A DNA stretch of 64,000 nt from Sinotaia quadrata (GCA_028829895.1 CM054177.1:30825564-30889563), one strand, 5' to 3'; positions 24,201 to 36,180 are shown, counted from the stretch's first letter. Program-made: numbers and translations. The notes: a model not told the origin generated them from the sequence alone.

Positions 24201-27200
24201 AAAGATACCTTTGCTTTGCTCTTTAAAACCAATCTAGGACAAAGATACCTTTGCTTTGCTCCTTAAAACCAATCTAGGACAAAGATACTACTTTGCTTTG
24301 CTCCTTAAAACCAATCTAGGACAAAGATACCCTTTGCTTTGCTCCTTAAAACCAATCTGGGACAAAGATACCTTTGCTTTGCTCCTTAAAACCAATCTAG
24401 GACAAAGATACCCTTTGCTTTGCTCCTTAAAACCAATCTGGGACAAAGATACCTTTGCTTTGCTCCTTAAAACCAATCTAAGACAAAGATACCTTTGCTT
24501 TGCTCCTTAAAACCAATCTAGGACAAAGATACCTTTGCTTTGCTCCTTAAAACCAATCTAGGACAAAGATACCTTTGCTTTGCTCCTTAAAACCAATCTG
24601 GGACAAAGATACATTTGCTTTGCTCCTTAAAACCAATCTAAGACAAAGATACCTTTGCTTTGCTCCTTAAAACCAATCTAGGACAAAGATACCTTTGCTT
24701 TGCTCCTTAAAACCAATCTAGGACAAAGATACCTTTGCTTTGCTCCTTAAAACCAATCTAGGACAAAGATACCTTTGCTTTGCTCTTTAAAACCAATCTA
24801 GGACAAAGATACCTTTGCTTTGCTCTTTAAAACCAATCTAGGACAAAGATACATTTGCTTTGCTCCTTAAAACCAATCTAAAACAAAGATACTTTTGCTT
24901 TGCTCCTTAAAACCAATCTAGGACAAAGATACTACTTTGCTCTGCTCCATTAAACCACTCAGTGACAGATACACCATATTGGACTCTGTCCATTAAAATC
25001 ATTCCAGGACAAAGATACATTTTGCTTGCTCCTTAGAATCAGTCTTGGACTAGGTAGTCCCAACGCCACCACTTGAGAAATAAAAACTCAAACTTGCTAA
25101 CATTTATCAAACAGCAGTTTTCTTCACATTTAACCTGAACTAACCATTTTTATATGGAAAATAAAGATTGATGTTTCATCTTTCAAACTGTGTTATTGTT
25201 TCTCTTAATTTTATCAAAATATTCATAAACTGTGATGAAAATACCTTAGTGTTGTAAAGAAAACGAGTCAATTTTTGCATCAAAGCCAAAATTGCAAAAT
25301 TTGAGGTTTCAGGTACCATTCTAAAACAATAAAATCAGACCTACATAGGTTTGTATCCTAAAATATGATTGGTCCTTTAAACAGAGGGCAAATAATTTTT
25401 TACTCATATTTTTTCTATCACTGTTTGTTGCGAATAACCAAATAACTTTTCAGAGTAAAGAGTTTACAATACATTTTTTGGAAAATATATAGTTTTCTGC
25501 AGAATTTGAATATCTCTATAATGATTTGCCAGTCACGATAGTTAATCCATGAAATTCTGTCTTTTTGAAACACCTTAGTACTATTACTTTCACTTTTATT
25601 CATGATACACATTGCATTGACACTACTGCCAATATTTCTATCATATACGAACTGTTGAAACCTCTTACTGGTAAGATCTTTTTGTAAGCACTTATTAACG
25701 ATTACTTTAATCTATAACTATTTTTTTTTGTGTGTAAACATATCTCCTTTTTAAAGCAGAATCAATTATTTTTCCTATGAAATAACCACTTCTGTAATTT
25801 GAAACTAGGTCAGAATTTGTGCCACTCCACTGCTTCAGCGTGGTCACTATTTTTTTGCAATACATATTTTTAAAGTGATAGATCATATTTATATGTATAT
25901 ATTATTTTATTTACTGAATTAATTTTAGTCATGGGTAATAATTTTATTATTTAGAAAAATAGTTTTATATCAATAATTTAAACAAGAAAAGATAACTCTC
26001 AATGCAAAAATAGTAAACAGTTGAACAGATTTTACTGTGAAATTTTTATTTGAAGCACTGGATTTATTATAACACTATCTTTTTCCCAGTGTGTGTGTGT
26101 ATATATCTTTTAAATATTTTTGTTTTTTAATCTAAACGTATTTGTCCTTTTAATTAAAAAAATTTAATTTTAGCTCCTGCTTTTATTGCAAGTCTTGTTA
26201 TTCCTTTTAAAGTTTTGAACAAACTTAATAATTCTTGTATATTTTTTTTTTAAAAACTAGCTGCTGAGCAGCATGTAGCTTTATTTCACAGTATTTAATT
26301 ATTAATAATAGTTAGTCTACATATATTTTAATATTAAACTTCAGATTTCTTGTATAGTTTCTTTTTTAAACTGAAATGTTTTGGATTAAATATTTTGTGG
26401 CAGGTTCCGTGTAGCTGATAAGCAGTGTGCATTTTTGTCTTTACATCTCTTGGCTGTAGGAAGAGGCATACTACCAACTGACTTAAGCACAAATGGATCT
26501 TCTGTGACTTGAGAAAGAAACTTTTAAAGAAATTAAAATTTGGTAACAGTATTCCACACTTGTTCAGAAGGTTATAATCCAGCTCAAGAGCACCCTTTCA
26601 ACAAGTGGGAAAAATGTTCTTTCCACACCATCTAAATTTAATTATATAGGACCATTCTTAGTAAGTATGGCATTAGTCATGACTCACTATTGAATGTGCA
26701 TGATTCTTTAACAGATGTTGAAATTTCTAATGCTCAGAACTTCAAAGTTTTGAAAATAAATAAGTTTGAAAGATCACATTCTGAAAGGCTGACGTACTAG
26801 TCTGCCCATCTCTGAAAACTTATACAAATAGGAAAAATACAGATACAGCAAAATGTGAAGGTACTACAATGCTCTTCTTTCTCATGTTTCAAAGTTAGAT
26901 AATCAAATGAACCTGATTTATTTTTTAATGAAAGATTAATCAAAGAGCTTCAAATTTATAATGTACATTATCATATATTAAATATAATGTTACTACTATT
27001 TATTTAATGTATGTACACATGGGTAGAGAACTGTTTTAACAATAAAGTTTTCATACATATTGTCAATGTTTTAATATGTCACAAAACCTTCATAAAAAAA
27101 AAAAATGTTTTGCTGGTTGTTTTTTTATAATTAGTAATAGTTTATGTGTTAAACATATTTTTTTAGCTATGAATTATGTATATAGAATGTTTATACCAAG

Positions 27201-30200
27201 TATATTGTTAAGAATAAAATAATGGGTAAGATTTTTTAAATATGAAAGTTTGTATTGTAAAAATATTAAAACAAATAAAGTTATACATAACTTATCAGAT
27301 CTTCAGCTAAATGAAAAACTGCTGATCATTTTTATTGGTGAACCTTAAATGTTATATGTTAATTTAGAATTGTGACCAGTTATCTATTTTCATATTCTAT
27401 GTAAACAAAGATTGTACAGTAAAATGAAAATGTAACTTAATATATGATTGAACACAAATTATCTTTATATATTTCCTGATCATTTTGATATGTAAACCAA
27501 CTCTTGTGTGATGTGTAGTTTCAGAGATCTGACAATTTGCTTGTTTACGTTTTCTGTGGAACTCTTGGTTTTTGATTTTTCTCGTTAAAATTTGCTTAAA
27601 TGGCCATTTTCAACTTCAAATATTTTTTCTCAGTATCACTGCAATGTATCTTGGAAACAATAGGCATTAACAACATGGCAAAACAAAAGCAAAGATTACT
27701 TGCCATCTCACAAAATAAACCAAGCCAAACTTCACAGAAATAGATGCAGCATTTAATTATCTTCATTTTGATACCAAATATAAGTGTGTAGTGTGTTTGT
27801 AGGATTTGCACTGAGTTAAGAAACACAGTATATCAAAATGCACATTGTGTTAAGTCATGTAAATTGGCTGGACAAAACTCGATACAGATGAAAAAATTAG
27901 TCAACTTTATTCAATTGCCTTAGTTTCTACATACAAGCAAGACATACAAATTTACAATCATAAGAAATAGAAACATTAAGCTTGATTTTGAATGTTTGTC
28001 TGAGTCAAACAATGCTTTGGTTGTTGAGAAATTAGTGAATGAAAATGTGCACTTTCACAAAAGTATTGCTGCAGGCAGGCTACTGTGCCACTACCTAATT
28101 TGATGAGAATGTCTCAGAATTTAAGGGCATCTAGAGAAATGATAGTAGCATGAATAATTAACAAAACACAAACAAGGAATCTCCATGTATTGATAATAAA
28201 CAATATTAAAATTTGTTTATTTAACTCTCTTTTGATATTAATGTTCATAAAGTATGTGTACTTGATTCATGATTTGCAAAATAAAAAAAAGGTGATACAT
28301 TTTGAAGCGAAGGCGCCAAATATAGCAGAACAAAAAGTGGGAATGTATTTTGTTATTTAATACACAATATTATTATTTATATCAGCCTTAAAAAATTCAT
28401 TTACCTCTTTGAAAGCTTTCATTCCCCAATTCTTTTTCTTGCAAAGCAAGTTCTGGGTTAATGTAAGACAACCGCTCTTTTTCTTTTATTATTGCTTCCA
28501 CCTGTACAAAAGAGAGAAATGATAAAAAACTCAAATGCATACCTGACAGGAAGATCTAGAAAGTGTTATTCAGACATATTTCTGTTTCCACCTGTACAAG
28601 AGAGAAAGGACCAAAACACTCAAATGTATTTGACAGGAAGCATTACTCCACATCCTGATAAGGTTCCGTTCCTGGTCCACAATTTATATATAGCCAAACT
28701 GCTTACAAACCAATAGAACATTCTCCTCAAACATGCTTACTTTAGTCTTTTAAATAAGTGAATCAGTGCGAAGCAAATATGTGTTTTTCTCAGCAGGCAA
28801 TCTAGATCACTTCTACCATTAGACAGTTTTACACTGCACCCTGCTAAAGCAGTAATGGAAGAAGAAAAGTGGTCACATGACTACAAAATAAAAGAATTAA
28901 AAACAAAAAAAATGTGATCCGAATAAACAAAATGCATTATACTGAAAATAAATCTTTCCCCTATTGAATGATAAAACCACTTAAGCTATGAATAAGGCAG
29001 GAATAAATTCATAAAGTCATTTTCCATGTTCACCCTTCAACACCTTCAAAGATGAATGCTAACATAGGCCTATAGTCCCTGAAAATTCTTATTTATCAGT
29101 TAATATGGTCCTTTAAATGAAAAAATACATGTCCAAAATGGAAAATAATTGATTTAACTTTTCAACTAACATCTTCAAACAGAATGATGCATGAGACTGC
29201 AAAGTGAAAACTGGTTCAACTTCACTGCGTGGAAAGCTAAGCTGCTCGATAAAATCCGAAATTGTTGTTGACAGTCATCAGCGATTTTGGTCACTGATCA
29301 GTTCTTTTGACGCAATTCTTTATGCGAGCAAATTTTTTTTTGTCTCAAGCAAACTATATAGACTTATAGATGAAGAATTTTCCTATTTTCTGGTAGCTTT
29401 TAAGGCTGCTATGTTATATAACACCATGAACCTAATTTTAAGAAAATTTAAGGTTAAGTATATCGCACTCTATCTTGAAATTACAGTGCATTATTTAGTA
29501 TGGAAATGAACCTTGTTCTCTCCCCTTCAAGAAAACAGTAATTATTTTTAGATTAATATACTGTACATGTAATGACAAAATGAGAAAGAATGCAGGTGTT
29601 AACCATTACTGCTGGCACAGGTAATTTGCGGCTTGGTCGAAAGTCGCTGGGTTGGTAACTTTGGAATAACTTAATACTTTTTTTACAATTTATTTATTTA
29701 AACAAAGACACAAAATGACAGAACAGAGAACAAACTTTTTGTTTCATGTGCTTTTATTTTACAAAGCTTCAATATACAGAGGGAACAGGAGTGTTGAAAA
29801 TGTAGAAAAATCGACTAAACAAGGCCTCAGTCAGCCAATCAGCGATGTTTGGAGTACCTACTGTAATAGATATTTTTCATTTTGCAACATGTTTCATGGA
29901 TGATACACGAGATTTTATATTTAAAAATTAAATCTTTAAAATACAACGATACTTTTACAAAATCAAAAAGTTATTTTACCTCTTGCACCTTCTTTACAAT
30001 ATCTGGAGTACGGTGTTCTGATAATGATTTGTTGAAGTACAATAAAGCTTTCTGGTAATCTTCCTTCTTCAGGCAGGAATTGCCAATGCGAGCAAATGCC
30101 CTAAAGAGGTTTTATATAATGTTAAATTAAAGGTATGTTTTAGATTATTCATTCTATAATATAACAATTAGGAATAAAATTTAATTTAGACTAAAACAAA

Positions 30201-33200
30201 TTATAATGAAATAAGAAGCTATGTAGCCAAGAGGTCAAAGTGTTAGTCATGCTGAAGTTCACCTTTATCATGTTCGTGACTAGTACCTAAGTTTTTCCAT
30301 TTACTGATAGAAAGTGTCTAGCTCACACTGGGTTGACTAAACCCCAGTCTTTTAGAGTTTATAGATAAAATTATTGATATAAAGTGATAATTATAATAAA
30401 TATAATTATAAATTATAACAAATAAATGTTTATAAGCTTATCTTTTAATGAATGGTATATTCAATGTGTTTTTTTGTACAATCTTGGCCCTAAGTGCAAG
30501 TCAGCTACATGTACTTCATATTACGTTCAGCAGAAAAAGAAAAATAAGCAAAAGAAAAAGAAACACTTGAATGATAGAATTTCTTAATAAGATCCTTATC
30601 TGGAACAGTCTCAAAATCACAGTATTACAATTTGACTGTACAGAGAAATGTACAGCAACTTAGAAATGACAGTTGCTGATCACTGCATCTTTTGAAGAAA
30701 AAACAACTAGCAGCAAATGAATCTATGCAATCAACTTCTTTAGCTGAATCAGAATCAAATACTTCACATACAACCTACCCTTCAACAAACCTGGCACATT
30801 GTTTCCTGGACTGATATCGCATTGAGACATCTCAATAATGTCAAGGAAAGAAAAAGACTAATCACTAATCACTGCATCAGGGACACAAGCAGTGCCAATA
30901 TTCATTGTTGCACATCTCATCATATGGGTGCTGTACTAATAATCACTGTAATTTTGACAACATGCAGTTTTTGCATTATTCACTGACATATATCAGAAGG
31001 TAACATTCTACATAAGATGTGACACTACTGTACTGCAAGATTTTGGTTAAAAAGAAAAAAGCTTAACTCCAAATTTTACATATTGCAAGGCATCTTTCTG
31101 AACACATTTAGCATAGTCAAAATGACTTTTAAGAATCAAAAGCAGGCATAAATTCATTCTCTTAAAATTATTTTTGCTATTTTAATATCATAATAGACCT
31201 TGGTGAACACATACAATATAATATGAATTCTTTAAATATATTTAAATGATTACCAAGACACCTCATATAATATATATAATAATTAAGAAAATGTTCTAAT
31301 TATTACTAGATATAACAAATTATTCAACCTGTGGATTGTAGAAAAATAAATAAATAAAAAATTACAATTAAAAAAACAACACAACAAAATAAGCAAATAT
31401 TACTATTTACAAACAAAAGTACTGTTCAATAAATAACATGATATAAAAAATTAATGTCAATAAATAATAATATACTTACTTAGCAATAAGTGTGAAGTCT
31501 GCTCTATGTTCACGGCCTATCTCAACAGCTTTTTCACATTCAGCAATACATTTGTCAAATTCTCCTTGCTCAAAGAACACAGCTGTCAATAAAAGCAATT
31601 AATTACTTATATATAAATATATTAAAGGCAAGATACAATACCAAATACTGAATCACATATTTTAAAATTTTTCTTTCAAAGTGTCTACTGCACTGAAAAA
31701 ATTTAAATGAAAGCATATCTACCTTAAGTGAGACCAAGCATACTACACTATTTGGAAAAGTCAATGAAGGAATAATAGTTAATACCTATCTCTGTATTTA
31801 TAGCACTGAAATGATAGCATACCTACATCAGATTAAGCAAACTACACTGCCAAAACAGTCATTGAAATATTAGGAGTGACACATTTTCTAGGGTCTAAAA
31901 TTGCAATTAGCAGACATATTAGTCACACATGCCCAGCTTTGAAATCCATTTCTTTTGACTTCAAAATGTATGATAATGTCATACCCTAGTGTGCAAAGTG
32001 ACTTGATAATGACCTTTGTGTAGTTAAATGACTATCTCAGATATGAATGAAGCATGTTTGCCATGCTGCAACACAATTCTAAGTTGAAGCACATTGCATG
32101 TAATGATCCATCAAATGAAATAACAATAATAAAGGAGATAAAGTGCTAAATCTTTTAGAATGATTATTCAAAAAACACACCAGATCTTAATATACAAACT
32201 ACTTAACTATCTAATTATTTGTCTTTAAAAGGTTTTCAAAAGTAATATTCTGGTTCAAAGAAAAAATTCTATTATATACAATTTTTTCAATCCACAAACA
32301 ACAAAGCACTTAAATTTTTACTACAGAGCATAGTTACTGATATTTATATTATATATGCAATTAAAAAATAACTGTATCATAATATCATTATACTAATGCA
32401 TAACTGTAAAATAATTAACAATGATTACCAAGGTAGTGTATTTCTAAGTAGTGGCACAACCAGCAAAAGCTGGCAGACAACTGAAAGAAGTCTCTAAATT
32501 GCTTGCTTTCTCACTAATGAAAAGACAGTTGATAATGCATTGACCTGAATAAACTTGGTAATAAAAGATCAAGTCTTTGTCTTTTCTGTTGTATGTTTGT
32601 TTTGTGTTTATAATTTATCAATAGTTTTAGGAAAATATGCCTGTGACACAGTATAGAGCAGTGATAAGCTATTTGGGATTTGTTTGCTTCTATACCAAAT
32701 TCTACCTATAGTATAAGCTATACCATTATTTTAAATATCAGTTAATTCACCAGCAGAACCAAGATATCTAGTGTCATTTAATTTTTTAAGTGACCAAAGA
32801 AATATTTGAGTAAAAATAATTACTACTTAATTAAGTTTAAGATAATGTTGATTTTGTGTGCTTAGTCTCATTTAGCATCATCTAGTCATTATGCTTTATA
32901 CATAAGTGATAGACCTTGGTGAAAAAAAAAATAGTAGTACTGCTCCCCCTCCCCACCAAAAAAAAAAAAATGTATACCTAACAGTCTATAACATCAACCA
33001 CTTGTTGACCTAAATAGAGCTGTTTTGTGTAAATTGGAGTGCAAAAATTTTCTATTTAGAACAACTCTGACATGTTAACTTTGCATGATAATATATATAA
33101 TTAGTTCAAATGATTTCATTTTCATTCTATGTGCTCACATAAACTTCCTTTTTCAAAATAAGTAACTTTCATAATATTGTTGGCTATAACTTTCATAATA

Positions 33201-35669
33201 TTGTTGGCTTTCTAGTAGGAACTGCAACTTGTTAAATATGTGAAAAAAATACACTATTTTTTGATGCAACGCAAATTCATGACTACAAAAGTGTATATCT
33301 CAGTAAGCAATGATAATAATTTCCTTTTTTTCTTATATTTTCATGTACTTTCTTTAAAAAAATTTATTTTAAATCTACTCATTAATATATTTTTTAGCTG
33401 CTGCTACCTAGTATTTCTCAGTAGGTTGGAATACATTTACTGGATAATTATACTGACATTGATGTACCTACTTAATCACCTTGTAGTTGTAGTGATGTAC
33501 CATGATAGTGTTTTAAATAGAATTTTTGTCTCAGTAAAATGTTTATACTATTATATTTTATATATTTTAACTCTTTATTGAGCAGACGTTTTTCCTTTTC
33601 TTAGCTCTAAACGGGCAAGATTTTTCAAGATGTCAGTGAGATTTAGGGGTACGTCGGTAAAAACATCATATCTTAGGTATTAGTGCATATATTTCAATGA
33701 AATAAAATGCAAAATGAAAGGAAATGAAAGCAGCTTTATTAATATCCTTAATTGAAGTATACTTTCGGGTGTTAAATTTGAATCCTTGCATGAAAATATA
33801 TATTTACACAAAAAATATATTGTCCAGTTATTGTCCGCTACAAACACTATGTACACACACTTTGTTGATGCCGGGAACACTAATCTGTCATCAGACACCC
33901 AATACATTTCTTTTTTCGGCAGATTATAAGTTCCTATCAAAATCATAAGCCCAAAATAAGCCTTAATTTTAGTGGCATTAGTTTCCTTCCAACTTAGGTC
34001 GCCATTTTGTTTTTTTGCAAATTTCGGACGTGCGTACTTGTTCGTTTATTCCACTATCTTGTCAAATGTTTCTTCTTTAAAAAACCGATAGAAGAAAGCC
34101 AGATGAGTACTATCATTAGTTACAGTCACATTCGACCCCATTTTTGTTTTAAATTCCGATATATTCAGTGCTAAAGTACTATTATTCCAACCATGTGCGT
34201 CTCCAGATACCCCTTCCCCCTACTCCTCTTCGATATCCTCAGAATCTGACGCATTCTCCTCCAAAATTTGAAAGATACTACATGTGCACGCTACTGACAC
34301 TAATGTCACTTCTAATCCTATCTTCTAATTCAAAATAAACTTCTCTTACCTCATTATCTGATAAATTGAATCCATTAAACTTCTCATTAACGATCGACGA
34401 TTCTAAGAAATCCATTTGAAACACCAAGCGCAAAAATCAAAGAAAACTTTATGAAAAAATAAATGCTGCCACATGAAAATGCTTCAAAATGGCGGGGAAA
34501 TCGTTGTACAAACGTCATGCTTCCTGTAGAGACCGGATATGATGTAAATATGGAAAGGAAAAAGAACTCTAAGTGAAATCGTTGCTATGGGCGCTTTTGG
34601 GCGTTCTGCCCTACACGATGTACGGGCGAAGTTGGGCGATCCGCCCAATAAAGAGTTAAATGTTTATAGTGAGTATAACAACTAATAAAATAATTTGAAA
34701 ATTATTTACTAAACATTCCTTCAATAAAAATAAAACTCATGAGATACTTAAATTTAAAATTTTAACTTGATAATTAATTTGGTCATAATTTTTGTTTCAT
34801 AAAAGCTAAAGGAACCAGAATAAATACAATTAAATCAGTCTAATAAAAAGTAATATTTATTAGGACCTATATAAAATAATTAATTATATTCAAATTACTA
34901 TAATTTATTAATAAAATTAACTCAGCAAAAGCATTACCAGCTCGATTAGTCAAGATAGTGATATTTGATGGATCCAGTTCTGCAGCCTTTTCATAATGCA
35001 ACAAAGCATTTGTAAAATCTTTCTGCTTGTATGCAGCATTTCCTTTCTCCTTCTCTTCTAAAGACTAGATAAACAGTAAAACACAGACAGAAAAGCAATC
35101 AGAAATACAATAAAACACCATCACCCCCACCCTCCACCCCAAGCTTCACATTTTAAAAAACACCGGAACGTGGTGATTGTGAGATTCTAAATAAATTATA
35201 AGACAATTATTACTCTTAAAATATAACTATAAAAATACAGTTTTACTTTAGTTAAACAGGTCCATTCTGAATTCACAACCTACTGATTTGCGAACAGATT
35301 TAATCAATGTTCACATAATTATATAAAGTAATAAACCCAAGTAGTAATATATGTAATAAATTAATTATTCAATAGTATAAAATGCAACTTTAAAAATTGT
35401 ATCTGTATAAAAATACGTATTAATAATGTCTAATTACAAATAATTATTGCTTTTCGAACTGCTATTTCGATTCAATACAATGGTTCTAGCACGCATTCAG
35501 TCTCGACAGAGATGAGAATTTACCAATTCAAGAAAAAATAGCTTTATGTAACATACCAAACAAGAATGTTTAAATTAAGAATAATATGTAGAAGATTATT
35601 AAGGCTGTGTTGAAATTCTTCATAGCAGAAAAGAAATAAACTTACTTGTTTCTTCCTTAAGTCCGCCAT
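18134..35669 (-). CDS. STIP1: Short STI1/Hop co-chaperone (TPR2A-TPR2B-DP2, no TPR1)
   Basis: Hsp70-Hsp90 organising co-chaperone of the cytosol. Nine coding exons (35669-35646, 35064-34938, 31582-31480, 30100-29980, 28501-28405, 23415-23254, 22336-22233, 19075-18912, 18206-18134), all GT-AG, phases exact, total 975 nt including TGA, 324 residues. Seen: TPR2A about 10-125 ([25 protein letters not shown]), TPR2B about 145-255 ([26 protein letters not shown]), DP2 about 270-324 ([15 protein letters not shown]...). The Lys/Asn/Asn/Lys/Arg carboxylate-clamp residues that bind EEVD tails are kept in both TPR blocks. Vertebrate, yeast and fly Hop are about 490-590 residues with TPR1 and DP1 first; here they are absent, as in C. 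elegans STI-1 (about 320). An in-frame TGA two codons before the ATG fixes the start. A heat-shock element lies upstream. Introns host a piggyBac relative and a 40-bp satellite. Confidence 0.95.
18207..18911. other. STIP1 last intron
   Basis: AT-rich, with no repeats or coding signals that I can see. Confidence 0.6.
18912..19075 (-). CDS. STIP1: STIP1 exon 8 (DP2)
   Basis: [20 protein letters not shown] and [14 protein letters not shown], the aspartate-proline-rich DP2 domain needed for client activation. Donor GTAAGT. Confidence 0.96.
19076..22232. other. STIP1 intron 7
   Basis: The middle (about 19500-20340) is richer in GC and has longish open frames on both strands with no family resemblance, so it may be an old repeat. 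No other structure identified. Confidence 0.45.
22233..22336 (-). CDS. STIP1: STIP1 exon 7 (TPR2B last repeat)
   Basis: [20 protein letters not shown] then [18 protein letters not shown] acceptor; donor GTTGGT is weaker than the rest. Confidence 0.94.
22858..22975. repeat. Minisatellite, about 43 bp x 3
   Basis: Three copies around CACTCAATATGTAAGTTGTA in the STIP1 intron between 22336 and 23254. Confidence 0.8.
23254..23415 (-). CDS. STIP1: STIP1 exon 6 (TPR2B core)
   Basis: [20 protein letters not shown] and [20 protein letters not shown] are nearly identical to vertebrate Hop. Donor GTGAGT. Confidence 0.97.
23868..25045. repeat. 40-bp satellite in STIP1 intron, about 29 copies
   Basis: Unit: CTTTGCTTTGCTCCTTAAAA then CCAATCTAGGACAAAGATAC, 40 bp, with occasional 1-2 bp length variants. 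The centre is homogeneous; both ends are decayed. The long open frames here on both strands are by-products of the repeat. Variants at the GGAC/AGAC position and CTAG/CTGG recur along the array. Confidence 0.95.
25046..28404. other. STIP1 intron 5 remainder
   Basis: About 3.3 kb of AT-rich sequence with no recognisable element or gene. Confidence 0.5.
28405..28501 (-). CDS. STIP1: STIP1 exon 5 (linker and TPR2B start)
   Basis: [20 protein letters not shown], matching AYINPDLALEEKNKGNE of human Hop. A decoy copy of its acceptor lies 90 bp upstream. Confidence 0.95.
28487..28650. repeat. Twofold 90-bp duplication including an exon 5 splice acceptor
   Basis: TTCCACCTGTACAA-AGAGAGAAA...ACTCAAATG...TGACAGGAAG occurs at 28496 and again at 28586. 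The first copy contains the exon 5 border, so the second is a decoy acceptor inside the upstream intron. Confidence 0.8.
28651..29979. other. STIP1 intron 4 remainder
   Basis: No recognisable element. The open frame at 29204-29509 shows no family features. Confidence 0.45.
29980..30100 (-). CDS. STIP1: STIP1 exon 4 (TPR2A end)
   Basis: [20 protein letters not shown], then [16 protein letters not shown]. The Lys-x-x-x-Arg clamp pair spans the junction with exon 3. Confidence 0.95.
30101..31479. other. STIP1 intron 3
   Basis: AT-rich intron, nothing further seen. Confidence 0.5.
31480..31582 (-). CDS. STIP1: STIP1 exon 3 (TPR2A)
   Basis: [20 protein letters not shown] followed by [13 protein letters not shown], comparable with [20 protein letters not shown] of human Hop. 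TTGACAG acceptor, GTAAGT donor. Confidence 0.95.
31583..33566. other. STIP1 intron 2, left part
   Basis: AT-rich, with a twofold 24-bp repeat (TAACTTTCATAATATTGTTG) near 33165-33212. No coding signal. Confidence 0.5.
33571..34655 (-). mobile_element. Non-autonomous piggyBac-derived element, copy 2, with TTAA target duplication
   Basis: A 1,085-bp element flanked by TTAA at 33567-33570 and 34656-34659, the piggyBac target site. Inverted ends are CTCTTTATTGAGCAGA and the complement of TCCGCCCAATAAAGAG. The minus strand keeps N-terminal transposase pieces ([20 protein letters not shown] near 34415, [23 protein letters not shown]) but lacks the catalytic part. Inserted in STIP1 intron 2 in the same orientation as the host gene. 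Confidence 0.88.
34938..35064 (-). CDS. STIP1: STIP1 exon 2 (TPR2A, first repeat)
   Basis: [17 protein letters not shown] begins directly with the first helix of TPR2A, with clamp residues K and N. It ends in TNRA plus one base of the next codon. The only acceptor keeping frame is TTTATCTAG. Confidence 0.93.
35065..35645. other. STIP1 intron 1
   Basis: AT-rich intron without recognisable elements. Confidence 0.6.
35646..35669 (-). CDS. STIP1: STIP1 exon 1 (start codon)
   Basis: Encodes MADLRKKQ, then donor GTAAGT. The context TGA AAG ATG GCG GAC carries an in-frame stop at 35673-35675, so translation cannot start further upstream in this exon. AAGATGGCGGAC also matches the YY1 consensus often seen over start codons of housekeeping genes. 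Confidence 0.93.
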
Positions 35670-35779
35670 CTTTCACCGAAGATTCCAGCATGTGCGACTT
35701 CGTCTGCATGGCAGTGAGAATAACTTCCCCTTATAAAATTGGGTAAGATTAGTAAACTGTACTTGACGACGCGAATCGC

Positions 35780-35792
35780 GAAATTTCTAGAA
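35780..35792 (-). promoter_or_regulatory. Perfect three-unit heat-shock element
   Basis: GAA-at-TTC-ta-GAA: three alternating pentamer units with exact 2-bp spacing, 111 bp before the STIP1 ATG. This is the canonical HSF1 site and fits the known heat induction of Hop genes. Binding is inferred, not shown. Confidence 0.7.
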
Positions 35793-36015
35793 TGTATAAT
35801 ATATTTTAAAAGATTATTTTTCTTGGAGCTATACATTTCTTACTAGAATGAATTAATATGTGTTTATGGTTGATCGATGATTATTTGGAGCTTCATTACG
35901 AAAAATTCCATATGGAAATGTTAGTCAATTATAGGTAGATTCATAGACAGTTCTCATTTAGAAAGTCAGTCATGGCGAGTTGACGCGGGGATTTTTCTTT
36001 TTCATATTCATATAA

Positions 36016-36180
36016 ATGCCTTCTAGACCAAGCCTTACTGCTGGAAACAGTCCACGACAACCTCTCCACCCCAATTCCATTCCCAGCCAACAATTCGCCC
36101 CCACAGAGAAATTATTTCAAAATATATTGAAAATGTCCAGGTCAATTACAGCTGTCCAAACAAGAGTTGAACAATTTAAA
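36016..36180 (+). other. Unassigned open frame, possibly a retroelement or transposon 5' fragment
   Basis: Starts MPSRPSLTAGNSPRQPLHPN and continues to a short helix-like LFQNILKMSRSITAVQTRVE before a poly-A run (about 36178) that encodes lysines and probably breaks it. Proline-rich N-terminus plus coiled-coil-like helix recalls LINE ORF1 starts, but the resemblance is only of style. Confidence 0.2.

Noticed and set aside
24256..24510. Long open frames on both strands ([11 protein letters not shown] repeats)
   Set aside because: They follow from the 40-bp satellite and its length variants inside a STIP1 intron. No family resemblance.
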